This document shows, piece by piece, positions 20,870 to 32,814 of a stretch of 64,000 nt of DNA. Each line of letters opens with the position of its first letter. Position 1 is the stretch's first letter. The DNA comes from Lycorma delicatula (lineage: Eukaryota > Arthropoda > Insecta > Hemiptera > Fulgoridae): assembly GCF_047948215.1 (NCBI RefSeq), contig NC_134464.1, forward strand, positions 37,085,520 through 37,149,519, written 5' to 3'. Both the position numbers and the translations under genes were made by a program. The notes below the pieces were generated by a model. The model was not told where the DNA came from and did not search any database. It saw only the letters and a program-made list of their open reading frames with translations.

Positions 20870-21990
20870 TTAAAATAAAATAAATTAAATAATAATTTGA
20901 TAAAAAACATTATATAAACAATAAACTTTAGATAATCATTTTATAATGTTTCGTAAATTCTGTTTATTTGTCGAGTAATATAATTTAATTATTTTATTTG
21001 TTTACTTATTTTTTTACTCATAAAATTCTCTTCTGATCATTTGTTAACAATCGAAATGATGAACTATAAGATTTTACCTAAAATTTATATAACAGATTTT
21101 TGAGCGATTTTTTCCTACATCCTCAATTATTCTTTTACATATTTTAATCACTGTGTTTTTTACAGTTTTTATACTAATTTTATAAAATATGATATCCAGC
21201 TTTGTTTTTTCCACACCAAGTTCACCAGCTTTGAATATCTTATATGACCGTCTAGTTTTTCCTTCTTTTTCAAGTTTTTATTATTGACTTCTTTCAACTT
21301 CGTTTCGTCTTAAAACCTTTTTTTTTATTTAGTATTACTTAACCTACTTAATTTTCAATATTCTTTTATAATACTATATTTTTTTCCCATTCCTAATTTT
21401 TAGTTAGAATATCAATATCATTAGCGAATCTGAACAGAATTTTTATTATTCCTATTATGGAACTCTGAGTAACTTACTAAGTTTTTCAATTACTTTACAA
21501 CTTTTCTCATACACAAATGGAAATTTAAAAAAGATTCTTTAACTGCCTCACTCGTTTCTTAACGCAGCTTTCCTTTTCATATCCTTTATTTAGCTTAATA
21601 ATTCTTGGAGAAAAATAAAATAAGATATCCACTTAAGATATTTTTTCATAATCGTAGTTTATGTTAATTCCAACATCAATAATATGTTTCAGGCAATTGA
21701 GTGCTCCTCTTGGAAATATTTGCCTTAGAATATCAAACTAATAATTAATAATTAACCTGTCTATTTCATTGTTTATTTTACATTACTCAGTACTCAATAA
21801 CTTATTGACCTTTGACAGTTAAATTGCTGTAGGTTAATGAATTATTAAATTATCATATTAATTAACTTTCATATTTTATAAAGTAAAATTGTCCGACAAT
21901 TTGTCGTTACATTATTTCGAAATGCAACTCAGTATAACTTCGATTATTATTAATTGATAGGGTGTTTTAATCAATAATTGAACTTATTCT
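20870..21990. other. A+T-rich stretch without genes
   Basis: Low-complexity A+T-rich DNA. I see no coding frame or known repeat. Confidence 0.6.
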
Positions 21991-21991
21991 T

Positions 21992-22077
21992 AGAGCCAAT
22001 AATGTAGTGGTATTTTCATGCAAAGGTTCTGGGTACGAGTTCCAGTCAAGTATGGTATTTTTTTTCGTAGGTTACAA
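21992..22077 (+). repeat. SINE-A head, strongly degraded
   Basis: Keeps gtagtggtattttcatgcaa-like A-box remains and ggttctgggtacgagttcca as a mutated B box, followed by tatggtattttt. No tail is recognised. Confidence 0.45.
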
Positions 22078-22084
22078 TAAATTA

Positions 22085-22430
22085 ATTTCATTATTACTAG
22101 GGGATCTGTGAAGCTTCCCAGCAAATTAACTTAAATTATAAATCAGTGGCACTGATTGAAGAGGGAAAATTTCCGAAAGGAACCTTTTCCTGAGGCTGAG
22201 AAAAGAAACAAATCACTGATGTAAATGTTTATCGAGGCGGTGGTATCTCAACTGGGGCCTATCTGATTACTGCAATAATATGTAATCAGTGAAGAAGGTC
22301 AAATAAGACGACCTCTGGTACAGCACGTCAGGACTATAAACGGACGGGTGGTGTGACGACCGGAACCGCCTCAAGGTGGATGTCTTTCCTTACGAGGGTT
22401 TGGATGTACTAAGACTCAGTTTTCTACAAC
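22085..22430. other. Unclassified, moderately GC-rich segment
   Basis: More complex than its flanks (for example gggcctatctgattactgca and gggtggtgtgacgaccgg), with no open frame of note and no second copy in the window. It may be the tail of an unknown retroelement. Confidence 0.35.
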
Positions 22431-22556
22431 CACTAAACGCAAACTCAAAAATTCAAATTTTAAAAAATTCCCGCTCTTCGTTTTTAATTTTTTTTTTTCA
22501 AATTTTAATACCATCAATGCCTTGTATATAAAATTTTTTAAAGAAATTTTGATAAA

Positions 22557-23172
22557 ATCTGTTGTGGACACCATATGAATTCCTTGTACGCCTATTAAAT
22601 TACTACATTTATTTTTATAAATGTATAAAAGTATATACATTTTTATTTCACTAATAATTTCTAATTTTTTTCATATTTTTTTTTGTTCAATCAGTGGTTA
22701 ATAGTTATTAATAAAACAATAAATTAAAAGAAAAGTTAAAAAAAGGAGATAAATTCTGATTCGAGCCGATGTGCCTACCCCATTTGGCTATAACACTGGA
22801 AACAATGAAAATAAGCATCGGTTATGAATATCGTTGAAAAGCTCTCAATTAGAACTTAATACTGCAGTTAAGAAAAAATCAAAAATCCATTTTTTTTGTT
22901 GGATTTTTGGCTTTTGTGGACATTTTTGGTCTAGTCGATCTAAATCAAAATGGGAGGTGCACTACTAGATGTTAAAACTGTCCTAAATCCAAAATTTTCA
23001 CATTCTATGACTCATCGTTTTTGAGTTATGCGAGATTTACCTATGCATGTACAAACGTCACGCCGAAAATAGTCAGATGGGATTTAGGGATGGTCAAAAT
23101 GGATATTTCCGTTGAAATCTGAAAACTGATTTTTTTTGGGATTATAATACTTCCTTGTTCAAAGGAAGTAAA
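22557..23172 (-). mobile_element. Element M, copy 1 (non-autonomous)
   Basis: One end has gtggacaccatatgaattcc then ttgtacgcctattaaattac. The other is the hairpin acttccttgttcaaaggaagt (8-bp arms, 23149-23169). The body aligns with copies at 24268, 27246 and 28470 (aaaactgtcctaaatccaaa, gtttttgagttatgcgag, gatggtcaaaatggatattt). It has no coding capacity. Inverted ACTTCCTTGTACG-like ends suggest a MITE-like DNA transposon derivative, but the target duplication is not resolved. Confidence 0.6.
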
Positions 23173-23179
23173 AATTTGT

Positions 23180-24260
23180 GATGAGCCGGAGATATTAATG
23201 AAAATACTGGCGAACCACGTGCATATACTTTAACAAATAAAAAACTGAACTTGTTTTGTTTTTCTTCACTTAAATTCAATTCTAAATTAAGAAGATATTG
23301 TGTTGCTAATTAGCGAATGCTGTATATGGAAAATATAGATAAATTATACATCTTAATTTAATCACACGCTGAATTAGCAAAACGTCAGTGGTTTGAAAGT
23401 AACTGTTGGGCTAAGAAAAAAATAATGCAATCTATTATTGAAAATTCATTTATGTTAGCAATGCAAATTCTTTTGAATATGGCTTTTGTTTGTTTATTAA
23501 AGAAGTAGTTGAATTTTGTTGCATATATTTATAATTTTTATGAAATATAAAATTTAGTTCTATCAATTCCAGAGGGTATGATTTGCACTTTTATGATTAT
23601 TTCGGGTAAAATTTGTGAGCTGCCTTAAGAAATGGTATATGAAAATTCTAGGTGTACACTATATACAATACACCAATTTTTGATAATTATTAAACATTAT
23701 AAATATTTTTCACTTTTTAACGCTATTGGGAATAGTTTATAATTTATAATATTTGGAAAAACGTTTTTACGTTTTAGCATGCCTATCCTACAAACAGAGA
23801 TAACTTATTTTCTTTACGTTGTAAACCTAAACTTACGTGAAAAATCTCTGAATCCGATGCACGTAGAGTTTTTCTATCAACCTGCCTTTCAAGATTAGTC
23901 TTAAGGGATAAAGTTGCTTGTAATTAAATATAATAGAGGTACGTTTTCAATTAAATGGGAGAATCAATTTCTCATCAGTGTTTCAACAAATATAAAAATT
24001 TTAACTAAAAATGTTGTTTTATATACAAAAATTAGTTTAGTACTATGAAGAACCTTTCTATAAAACCGAATGTACAAGGGTTTATTCCCAATTTATCTGT
24101 AATGAATTACTATTAAAATTACTACGTTTTGTATAAAAAATATTGCATTGAAATGTTTATTTTAACAGCCAGTGGCACTTGACTATGGATAGCTAGGTAT
24201 TACATACCTCTTTCTTAAGAGTATTTCATAATTTCTTTACGTAGATTTGATATATTAAAT
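23180..24260. other. A+T-rich stretch without genes
   Basis: No gene or repeat match is recognised apart from short A+T tracts. Confidence 0.55.
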
Positions 24261-24267
24261 ATTAAAA

Positions 24268-25691
24268 AACCAGATGTGAACATCACATGATTTCCTTGTA
24301 CGCCTATTAAATTACATATACACATTTTTAGGTACAGGTAGATTTCATAAGAAAGAGACCTATTGTAATGGGTGCCATGATCGACTTCCGGAAAATTTCG
24401 ACAAACCTTCGCGTTTCACATCCCCCAGACCCTAAACCACCATCAGCTCAAAATTTTATATATATATATTTCACTTTCTTGTTTACACGACAACTGCCGT
24501 AATTTTGCGCCAATCACTTTAAAATTGTTCCTTAAAAATAACTCGTCCCAAAATCGCGGAGTTTGTTATCGGCCAAAATCAGGCTATAGGGGTGGAAATG
24601 GAAGGGGCTTTTTCGAAAAAAAAACACAATATCGCTGTAACTTTCTTATTAAGTAAGATATCGAATGCGTTTAAAGTTCCCACTATTTCTGGGATATGAG
24701 CCTAAAACTTACGTAAGTAAAGTTATTTGATATCACCAACCGTTGACCCGGAGGGTAGAAAAATGGGGTTTTGAAGACAAAAAAAAATCAAAGAAACTTT
24801 GTCAAAAGACAAAGTTTAAAATGGTCGTTAGTCCTTTAAACATAACCTAAAACTTTTTTCTGAATCAATTTTTTATATGATCAACCCTTAAGGCAAGGGA
24901 TGACCAAAATATTGTTGGAATTGTAAGAAGTTTGTCATATACTAAACATGTGAAACTTTATTTTCACATGCAATCATTGTATTGAGTAAATTTGAGGTTT
25001 TTCTTAACTTTAAGGTGGAAATCTTTTTTTATCCTCTACTTACCACCAGTGAAAACTATCTCCGCTTTCAGGCGTGCCGACAAGGATTTTTTTTTTTAAA
25101 TGAAAATACATGAAGTTCTATTTCATTAATAACTTTTGATATTTTTTTTGGTATTATTGAATTTATTGTAATTTTTTTTTACAATCGGAGGTTTTTGATT
25201 ATTAATAATAAATCAATACATTTAAATTTTAAAAACGTCGGAAATGAATTCGGATTTGAATCGATGTACCTTCCCCTTGTAAGATCAAAAAATGTAATTA
25301 ATTAAAATTTTATTTGGCTATAACTCTGGAACAAATTAAAATAAGTATCACTTATGATATATCGTTGAAAAGTTCTCAATGAGGACTTTTTACCGCAGTT
25401 AAGAAAAATTCCAAAATCTAAAAAAATTGGATATTGGGCTTTTTTGGTTCAGTTGATTGCAATCCAAAGGGAAGGTGCACAACTAGATGTTACAACAGTC
25501 CTAAATTCAACATTTTATCATCCTACGGCTAACCGTTTTTGAGTTATGCGATATACAAACGTACCAACAGATTTCACGCTGAAACTAGCCAAAATGGATT
25601 CAGGGATGGTCAAAATAGATATTTCCGTTGAAATCTGACAACCGTAATTTTTTGCGATAAAAATACTTTTTTACTTCGTAAAGGAAGTAAA
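24268..25691 (-). mobile_element. Element M, copy 2, interrupted by element N
   Basis: The M end (catcacatgatttccttgta) is at 24268-24320. The M body resumes at about 25110 (ttcattaataacttttgata) and runs to ttacttcgtaaaggaagtaa near 25690. The central 24330-25092 is a different repeat, N. Removing N restores the order seen in M copies 1 and 3. Confidence 0.6.
24330..25092 (+). mobile_element. Element N, nested in M copy 2
   Basis: About 760 bp, homologous in the reverse direction to 55340-56112. Shared landmarks are atttcataagaaagagacct, aatgggtgccatgatcgact, ccccagaccctaaaccacca, ttgcgccaatcactttaaaa, atcaccaaccgttgacccgg and ggcgtgccga. It is noncoding. No terminal inverted repeats are evident, so the class is unknown. 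Confidence 0.6.
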
Positions 25692-25699
25692 GAACCATT

Positions 25700-27240
25700 G
25701 TTGATACAATAAATTGTAAATTTACTTCTGTTCAATTAAATATCCGTATATGTATTTTCAAATCATAATCCATTACTTACATTTTTTAAGGCGATAATTC
25801 AGAGTTATATCACCCGAAATGCTTATGTAATAGAATGCAAAAGTATTTCAGATAACGTAAGACTTTATTAAAATGTCGACGATAAGCTATAAAATGTAAT
25901 ATACCAATAAATTTCAGTACTTAATTTTAAGTGCATTCAATTGCGTAACATAAATAGTTAAATTGCAAGCTAATAAATCAGTAATTGTAAACAACAAAAT
26001 TTTTAAAAGCTTGACTGCCGTGAAAATCTATGTCTTAAGAAATTCATTTCCATCCTTTATGAATTATGAAATGTATAGGCGATACAAAATTAATGAATAA
26101 AAAAATAAAATAAATTTCATTTACTAGTAGCAATCGCTACTATACAGAACGATAAGCGAAGAATGTAATTTTTTCCAATATGTATATATTGGATTGTTAT
26201 AATTTTGTGCACAAATATTATCATCGTTTTCTGTATTTTATAATTCTATGTAAATTGAAAACTGTTAGCGCCCAATCAAAACTAAACCTTTCTAATTAAT
26301 TATAATGGTTGCCACTCCGTGTATGTATAAAACATACAGAGTGAGAGAAACACATACAGAGAGTACAAATTTTCAGGATATATACAACTGGTGAATATAA
26401 AGAAGAAAATTCTTATAGATATAGCTTCGAAAATGTAGCAGTTTTGAAAACGCAGCGAGTGTCGGCTGGCGAAATATTTCGCCCTGATTTCTACGGCTTC
26501 GGTAAAATTAAGCCAGATTGTAATTTTTTGAGACATAAATTAAGAGGTAAATTTAGTGGTTTTATATGAAATATTACTTGAAAAAAAAAAAAAAATAGGT
26601 CACAGAAAGTATTTTTAGTAGTTTTTTTTTTTTTAAATCGGTTAAAAGTTTGGAGTCGATAAATAATATTTTCTGTATGGAGTAAAATAAGTTTGTTAAA
26701 TGGCTAATAAACACATAAAATTTTTAAACAACACTTGTAAAGAATTTTATTTTGTGTAAAATGGTAAGAATGTGGAAGTCCACAAAAATTAAATACAATA
26801 AAAAAATGTCGAAGTTTATAAAAAAATAAAATTTTCAATATTATAAAACAAAAGAAATATTTTAGAAAAATAAAAAAAAAACATTTAAAAAACACTACAA
26901 TAAAATAATTTATTAGACTTCATTAAAGCTAATTAAAAATTATTTTATCTAAATTTGTTTCAAACAACTTATTTCATAAGTTGGCAATTAATTGATTCCA
27001 ACAATTAAGTTTTTTTTATTGCATTTAAACATTAAACATTTAAATACGTCAATGGATTATCTACCAATGCCGTATAGATTTCCCAATAAAGAATACTCAG
27101 ACATCATTTTTGTTTATGGGCTCTGTAATTGAAATGCACGAGCTGTGTAAAGGATCCCCTGTGTAAAGGAAAAATAATAAAAAGTAGGTGAAAATTATAA
27201 TAAGAGTCCAATTTATATGTAAATATTTGAAATTTGTAAG
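25700..27240. other. A+T-rich stretch without genes
   Basis: Short open frames (for example minus-strand 26300-26536) are low-complexity and unrecognised. Poly-A and poly-T runs occur near 26580 and 26620. Confidence 0.55.
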
Positions 27241-27245
27241 ATTTT

Positions 27246-28135
27246 TACTTCCTTGTACGAAGTAAAAGAAATACTGTAATCGCGAAAAATTCGGTTCTCA
27301 GATTTCACCTGAAAAATCCAGATTGACCATCCCTGAATTCATTTTGACCAGTTTTGACGTGACGTCTGTACATACTCCGTATTTATATCTCTCATAACTC
27401 AAAAAATGATTGCCGGCCTCCGTAGCGCGAGTGGTAGCGTCTCGGCCTTTCAGCCGGAGGTTCTGGGTTCGAATCACTGTTAGGCATGGCATTTTTCACA
27501 CACGCTGCAAAACACTCATCTCATTCTCTGCGGAAAGAATTGCTTGACTGCGGGCCCGGAGGTTAAACAAACAAAAACGATTATCCGTAGAATGTGGAAA
27601 TTTTGAATTTTGGATTTAGGACTGTTGTAAGAGCTAATTGTGCACCTCCCTTTTTGATTGCAATCGACGTGAACAAAAGTGTCCAAAAAAACTCAAAACC
27701 CAAAAAAAATCTGGATTTTGGACTTTTTCTTAAATGCAGTAATAAGCCCTCATTGAGAGATTTTCGACGATATATCATAAGTGGTATTTATTCTCATTGG
27801 ATCCAGAGTTGTAGGCAAATAAAATTTTAATTAATTAAATAATTAATCTTACAAGGCATATCCGTTCGAATTCGACTCATTTCCTTTTTTTAACTTCTTT
27901 TTAAATTAAATATATTGATTTATTAATAATTATTAATCTTTGATTATAAAAGAAAATGTTTACAATAAATAATAATTCAATAACAACAATAAAAAAATAA
28001 ATAAAATGAAAAAATATAAGTTATTAATGAAATAAAATGTTATGTATTTTTCATTAAAAAAAAAGATTATATGTAATTTAATAGGCGTACAAGGAAGTCA
28101 TGTGGTGTCCACATCAGATTTTTAATTTTGTTTTG
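27246..28135 (+). mobile_element. Element M, copy 3, with a SINE-A insertion
   Basis: The left end acttccttgtacg (27247-27259) is matched inverted by cgtacaaggaagt (near 28086-28098), followed by the conserved catgtggtgtccaca. The body is homologous to M copies 1 and 2 in reverse. SINE-A at 27412-27571 splits the aactcaaaaacgattatccg segment. No transposase is encoded; 27581-27830 frames are incidental. Confidence 0.65.
27412..27571 (+). repeat. tRNA-derived SINE, family A, full length
   Basis: The head has an A-box region (gtagcgcgagtggtagcgtc) and B box (gggttcgaatcactgttagg). The body runs to cacacacgctgcaaaacact, and the tail to gggcccggaggttaaac. Near-identical flanks caaaaaatgatt (27400-27411) and caaaaacgatt (27572-27582) are a target-site duplication within element M. 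Confidence 0.8.
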
Positions 28136-28469
28136 AAAAATGAAAAAGTCGATTTATCCTATAATGAGATGAAGTTACGTGGATAGCGTCCTTTGAGTAT
28201 TGCATCAACAGGAAGGAAGCTCTTGATTAAAGTTATTGTGAGATATATTTCATATGAAAGTTGCATGAGTGATTATTTATTTTAAATCTGTTTTCCGCAA
28301 ATTACTTTTGCTAAAATCCAAGGAGTAGGTCAGAAAATTCCCTGTTTTCTATGATTATTTCGGAAATCTCCAAATATCTCATACAACTTTCTGTATTCGT
28401 GGCCCGTAGGCAGACGCGTCATATGTGAATGAGGTGTATTCTTTACAGGCTCACACCGACCATACCTGA

Positions 28470-28858
28470 GTAACTAACTGCAGTAATAAGCCCTCATTGG
28501 GAGCTTTTCAACGATATATCATAAGTGGTACTTATTTTCATTGGTTCCAGAATTATAACCAAATAAAATTTTAATTAATGAAATATTTGCTTCGTACAAG
28601 AGGAAGGCATACCCGTTCGAATTCGACTTCATTTCCTTTTTTTTAATTTAAATATTTTGATTTACTAGTAATTATTAACCGCTAATTATATACAAATTTA
28701 AAAAAAATTTTTTTAACAAATATTTTTTTAACTTTTTTTTGAATTTAAATGTATTTCTTTATTAATAATTATTAACTTCTGATTGTAAAAAAAAAAATGT
28801 GTATATGTAATTTAAAAGGCGTACAAGGAAGTCATGTGGTGTCCACTTTAGATTTTTC
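28470..28858 (+). mobile_element. Element M, copy 4, partial
   Basis: Starts inside M (actgcagtaataagccctca) and runs to the same end as copy 3 (aggcgtacaaggaagtcatg then tggtgtccac). It lacks the hairpin end and lies about 330 bp after copy 3 in the same orientation. Confidence 0.6.
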
Positions 28859-28892
28859 CCTAATGTATATATTGCAATCAGTTCTACTAATG

Positions 28893-29000
28893 AACAATTA
28901 ACAACTCCCCCCCCCCCCCCCACGGCAAGTGAGATGAGAATGATATGTATGATATGTAAATGAGGTTAGTCTTGTCATACTCAGGAATGGTTTCTGGGAA
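28893..29000 (-). repeat. SINE-B, alternate-tail subfamily, 3' fragment
   Basis: The plus strand shows caactc then a C run (28904-28920), then cacggcaagtgagatgagaa and tgatatgtaaatgaggttag. It matches the 12957 copy and not the common-tail copies. Confidence 0.6.
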
Positions 29001-29014
29001 GTTTTTGCAGTTTA

Positions 29015-29815
29015 TTTGGGACTCATGGTCAGCTTGGTCAGTCTAATTTACATGTTGAATATATTTAGTAATTGTATCTATATTCAATGATTTCAATAAA
29101 AAATAATATAATTACTTTTAATAGGTGTTTAAATAGATGTATTATAAAAAAAAAAAAAATATATATTAAAGAAAGAAATCATTCATTTATATTATTAAAA
29201 AATTCCTATTAATCCTTCAAATTTTATTTTTACACCTTAATTTATTTTTAATATGTTCTCATTTTTATCCACAAGAAGCTAAAAGAAATTATTACAAATT
29301 TTATTTTATTTTTCTGCTGAAATCTTTGGCTAAAATTTATTTTTAAAAAAGTGTCATTTATAGAAGATTGGAGCCTTTTTTATACATTAAAAAACTTCTA
29401 TTTAAATTTGTTTTAATTTGTAATTTTTTGTTACAGTTCATTTTTAATAATGAAAATTAATTTTTTTTTTTTTCTAAATTCGTAGAAGAGATAACTGAAA
29501 AAAGAAGAAAGTCTAGATGGGTTCGGGTTTCCCAACCTGAAATATATTTTTTTTTTTTTTAATTCGAGGAAGAGTTAAAATTTCAATTAGGATATTTTTC
29601 CAAATAAAGTCTATACCTCCATGTTTAGGTAAAGTCGGTTCAGCCGTTCTTCTTTGAAACCAGCTTACGTAAAACACAATGATTAGTAGAGAAAAATCAA
29701 GTTAATAGGCTTAATTAATTTTTCTTTAATGATTTATATTTATGTAATAATAGTATATATACATATTTCTTCAAAATACTTATAGTTGCATCAACCATTA
29801 AAGTCATTAGCGACT
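29015..29815. other. A+T-rich stretch without genes
   Basis: No recognisable gene or repeat. There are several poly-T runs. Confidence 0.55.
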
Positions 29816-29859
29816 TATCAGTGTAATGTGTTGTACCAGTAAATTTTAATCTTGAATAA

Positions 29860-30043
29860 ACTCAGGTTGACTACTCCTGAGACGTATGGTTAATTGAAAC
29901 CCAATCACAAAAGAACACCGATATCCACTATCTTGTATTCAAATCCGAATAAAAGTAACTACCTTTATTAGGATTCGAACCTGAGAACTTCGATTTCAAA
30001 ATCAGAGACGAGTTTACCGCTAGACCAACCCGGTGGGTTAGAA
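29860..30043 (-). repeat. SINE-B with an unmatched 3' side
   Basis: The minus-strand head (cccaccgggttggtctagcg, B-box-like ggttcgaatcctaataaagg) and body down to cctgagtttattcaag match SINE-B. Beyond about 29860 neither known tail is recognised. Confidence 0.7.
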
Positions 30044-30044
30044 G

Positions 30045-31900
30045 AAATATTTATAACCGTTAGGTTATTAATATTTTTATTTATTTTTAAGTTTTTAATA
30101 ACTATGAAACTGATGATAATGTTAGTATCGAAACGCGTTAGATGTCATTTAATAATAATATTATATATATATATTAAAAAAAATGTATATATATATTTAT
30201 TTATATATATTAATATATAAATAATTTATATTATATTTATATATATATTAAAAAAGGTAAATATTTATGCATGTAAATTTAAATTAATTAAAAAATATAA
30301 ATTCTTTATTGTAATTTCAATTAACTATTGTGTGTATGAGTTGTTTTATTTGTTACTCGAACGTATGAGTCGTATAAAGTTATAAAAAGAAGTAGAACTG
30401 CTTGTTGTTTACTCCCTTTAGTAGCTATGGTTTGATGTCTAGTTGGATTGCCAGTTTTAGTGAGTACAGTCAAACATCAGACACACAGTTTAGTTGTGTG
30501 CGAGTCGTTTATCGTTACAGTTGGTTTTAGAGTAACATAACCGATACATGTAATATTAGTGAGATATATCATCGTTTTTTTTTTATTTAATGCTTATTAT
30601 TTTTTTTTTTACATAAAGTTTTAACATGTATTATGTGTTAAATAATTGTAGTGTTTTTAAGTGAGATAATGTTGAATAGTACGTAATTTGTGCATGAGGT
30701 ATGTACAGTTTCTGTTAGTTTTGTAATTATTAATAATCTATTATATACTTTTATTTAGTAAAACAGTTTTTGCTATAGCTTGCGTGTGTTTTTTTTTACG
30801 AAAAGATTATAATGTAAATATGTAGCAGTTATTTAAGTGATCTGATTCTGTAGCTTCCGTTTGTTATATTTGTTTCATTTCGGCTAATCTTTTAACGTCG
30901 ACATGTTGTTTATGCTTTCTAAAGCCTAAGTTTGCGTCTGTTTTTTAGTAGGCCCTGTCTAATCTTGACTATTTCTTATCCTGTGTCCTCTATTCGTGCT
31001 TATATTGTCAAATTAACTAATCTTGTATTTTTAATAAACTACCCAGTTCTGTTTTTTTTTTTAAATGTCAGCAATATTTTTTCATTCCTATTAATTTTAA
31101 CACCACTTTAGTTATTATTTTGTTAATCTACCTAACCTTATTTTCAAAATTCTTCTGTAACATTTTTAATACCTACCTACTTTTTATTCTTTTTTTTTAA
31201 AGAAAAAAAAAAGCGTACATATTTTTTTTTTTTTCATATTGTAAGCGTTTATGATAAGGAAAAGTAAAAGTTTTTATAATAAATAAATACCAAGTTTGAT
31301 GTAATGATAACTTAAAAAATAAAAACTTTTCTAACAAAGAGCATTGTATTACAAAAAATTTTTCGCAGATTTACAATTTATTTAAATCTAATTTTTTGTT
31401 TGTTAACTTTTTAAAAATTTCGTTAAAGTACATAATTTAAAAATGACTAGATATTTTTTTGACCGATTTATAACTTTACCGTTGTAGCTTTAGCTGAATA
31501 TATCGATATAACTAGGAAAGTAAAAATTTAACGATTATTTTCTTTTAACTTTTTGATATCTGCTGAGCATAAAATAGCATCGAAATTTTGTAACAAAGTT
31601 CTGCATAAATTGTATGGTGGGTGCCTTTTTTTATGTACTATTATTTTAAGCTAAATAAAAAAAGTTAAATATTAATAGTAGAAACGAATATTAGTTGTCC
31701 AGAATAACATAATTCGCCTAAACAAAATAAACTTTTAAATTACAAACACGGGGAAAATGTGATTAACGTATACAATATGTATAATCAGACTACACAAAAA
31801 AAAATCATAAGAAAAACTTTTTATTACAATGTTTTTTTTTGTTTTTTTTTAATGAAACTTTATCAAGAGAATGTAATCTTATCCAATTTTTATTACTTTT
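30045..31900. other. A+T-rich stretch; a possible unique segment at 30390-30720
   Basis: Mostly A+T-rich with TA runs at 30162-30250. The segment 30390-30720 is less biased (ttagttgtgtgcgagtcgtt, gttacagttggttttagagt) and has no second copy in the window. It could be a host 5' exon, but no protein or firm promoter motif supports that. Confidence 0.35.
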
Positions 31901-31904
31901 CTGA

Positions 31905-32100
31905 CTAGCGTTATAGCAGAGCTATAACTCTAGAAGGGAGAGTATTGTGATCGGTGCAATTTGGTCATATGTGGTTTTCACCGGATCTTGACGATTTGAC
32001 ACCTAAAAACCAAAAACCCGGTTGGAAATTTTCCGGATGTTAATATGTAAATACGTAAATATTAACATCTGGAAAATTTCTTTCCAACAGTTTAAAAAAA
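31905..32100. repeat. Unclassified repeat with an imperfect hairpin
   Basis: Around 32021-32045 gttggaaattttccggatgt plus taata is matched inverted at 32060-32088, with one mismatch and a 4-nt insertion. The flanking gcagagctataactctagaa has the look of a dispersed repeat. No coding frame. Confidence 0.5.
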
Positions 32101-32253
32101 ATAATAATTCGCCATTCCCAGTCGCAAAAAAATATGGTTTTAGATATGGATAAGAGATATAGATGAGATTTAAAAAAAATACTTCCCCAATTAGTATAGA
32201 ATACTATACATAAAGTAATAATAAAACGGTTGTGTAATCGTATGTGCGTACGT

Positions 32254-32272
32254 TGTGTGTGTGTGTGTGTGT

Positions 32273-32339
<67 letters not shown>
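32254..32339. repeat. (GT)n microsatellite
   Basis: About 85 bp of GT with one interruption (gtatgt). The plus-strand frame that reads Cys-Val repeats across it is an artefact. The following 32340-32520 (ccgattttgaccaaacttcg) is a generic interspersed-repeat-like sequence. Confidence 0.9.
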
Positions 32340-32642
32340 GCGGAGTTGTCCTCTAAATCACCTTATACCTCCGGGAACTACTACACCGATTTTGACCAAA
32401 CTTCGTCAGATTAGTTTTATATAAGGAGAATTAATGCCACTAAATTTTCAACTTAATAGGTCAAGGGGATGAGGCAGTAGAGCAAGGTCACTCTTAGTAT
32501 CTCGAGATTTCGCCCAATTAAAGTCATTTTTTTCTTAGGCACATCTATTAACAATTAAATATAACAATATTTGCAAAATCGCAACCCTACTACAAAAAAT
32601 GCTCTAACTAGTTATGTTGTGACGTCACAGATGAATGGTAGA

Positions 32643-32803
32643 GGTAGCCGGCCTTCGTGGCGCGAGTGGTAGCGTCTCGGCCTTTCATCCGAAGGTCCCG
32701 ATTTCAAATCCCGGTCAGGCATGGCATTTTCATACAAGCTACAAATCATTCATCTCATCCTCTGAAGTAATACCTAACGGTAGTCCCGGAGGTTAAAAAA
32801 AAA
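32643..32803 (+). repeat. SINE-A, full length
   Basis: Complete head (ggcgcgagtggtagcgtctc; B-box region tttcaaatcccggtcaggca), body (tacaagctacaaatcattca) and tail (tcatcctctgaagtaatacc, tcccggaggttaaa). It is flanked by the target-site duplication gaatggtaga at 32633-32642 and 32804-32813. Confidence 0.85.
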
Positions 32804-32814
32804 GAATGGTAGAA

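Noticed and set aside
32230..32424. Cys-Val repeat protein
   Set aside because: It is a translation of the (GT)n microsatellite.
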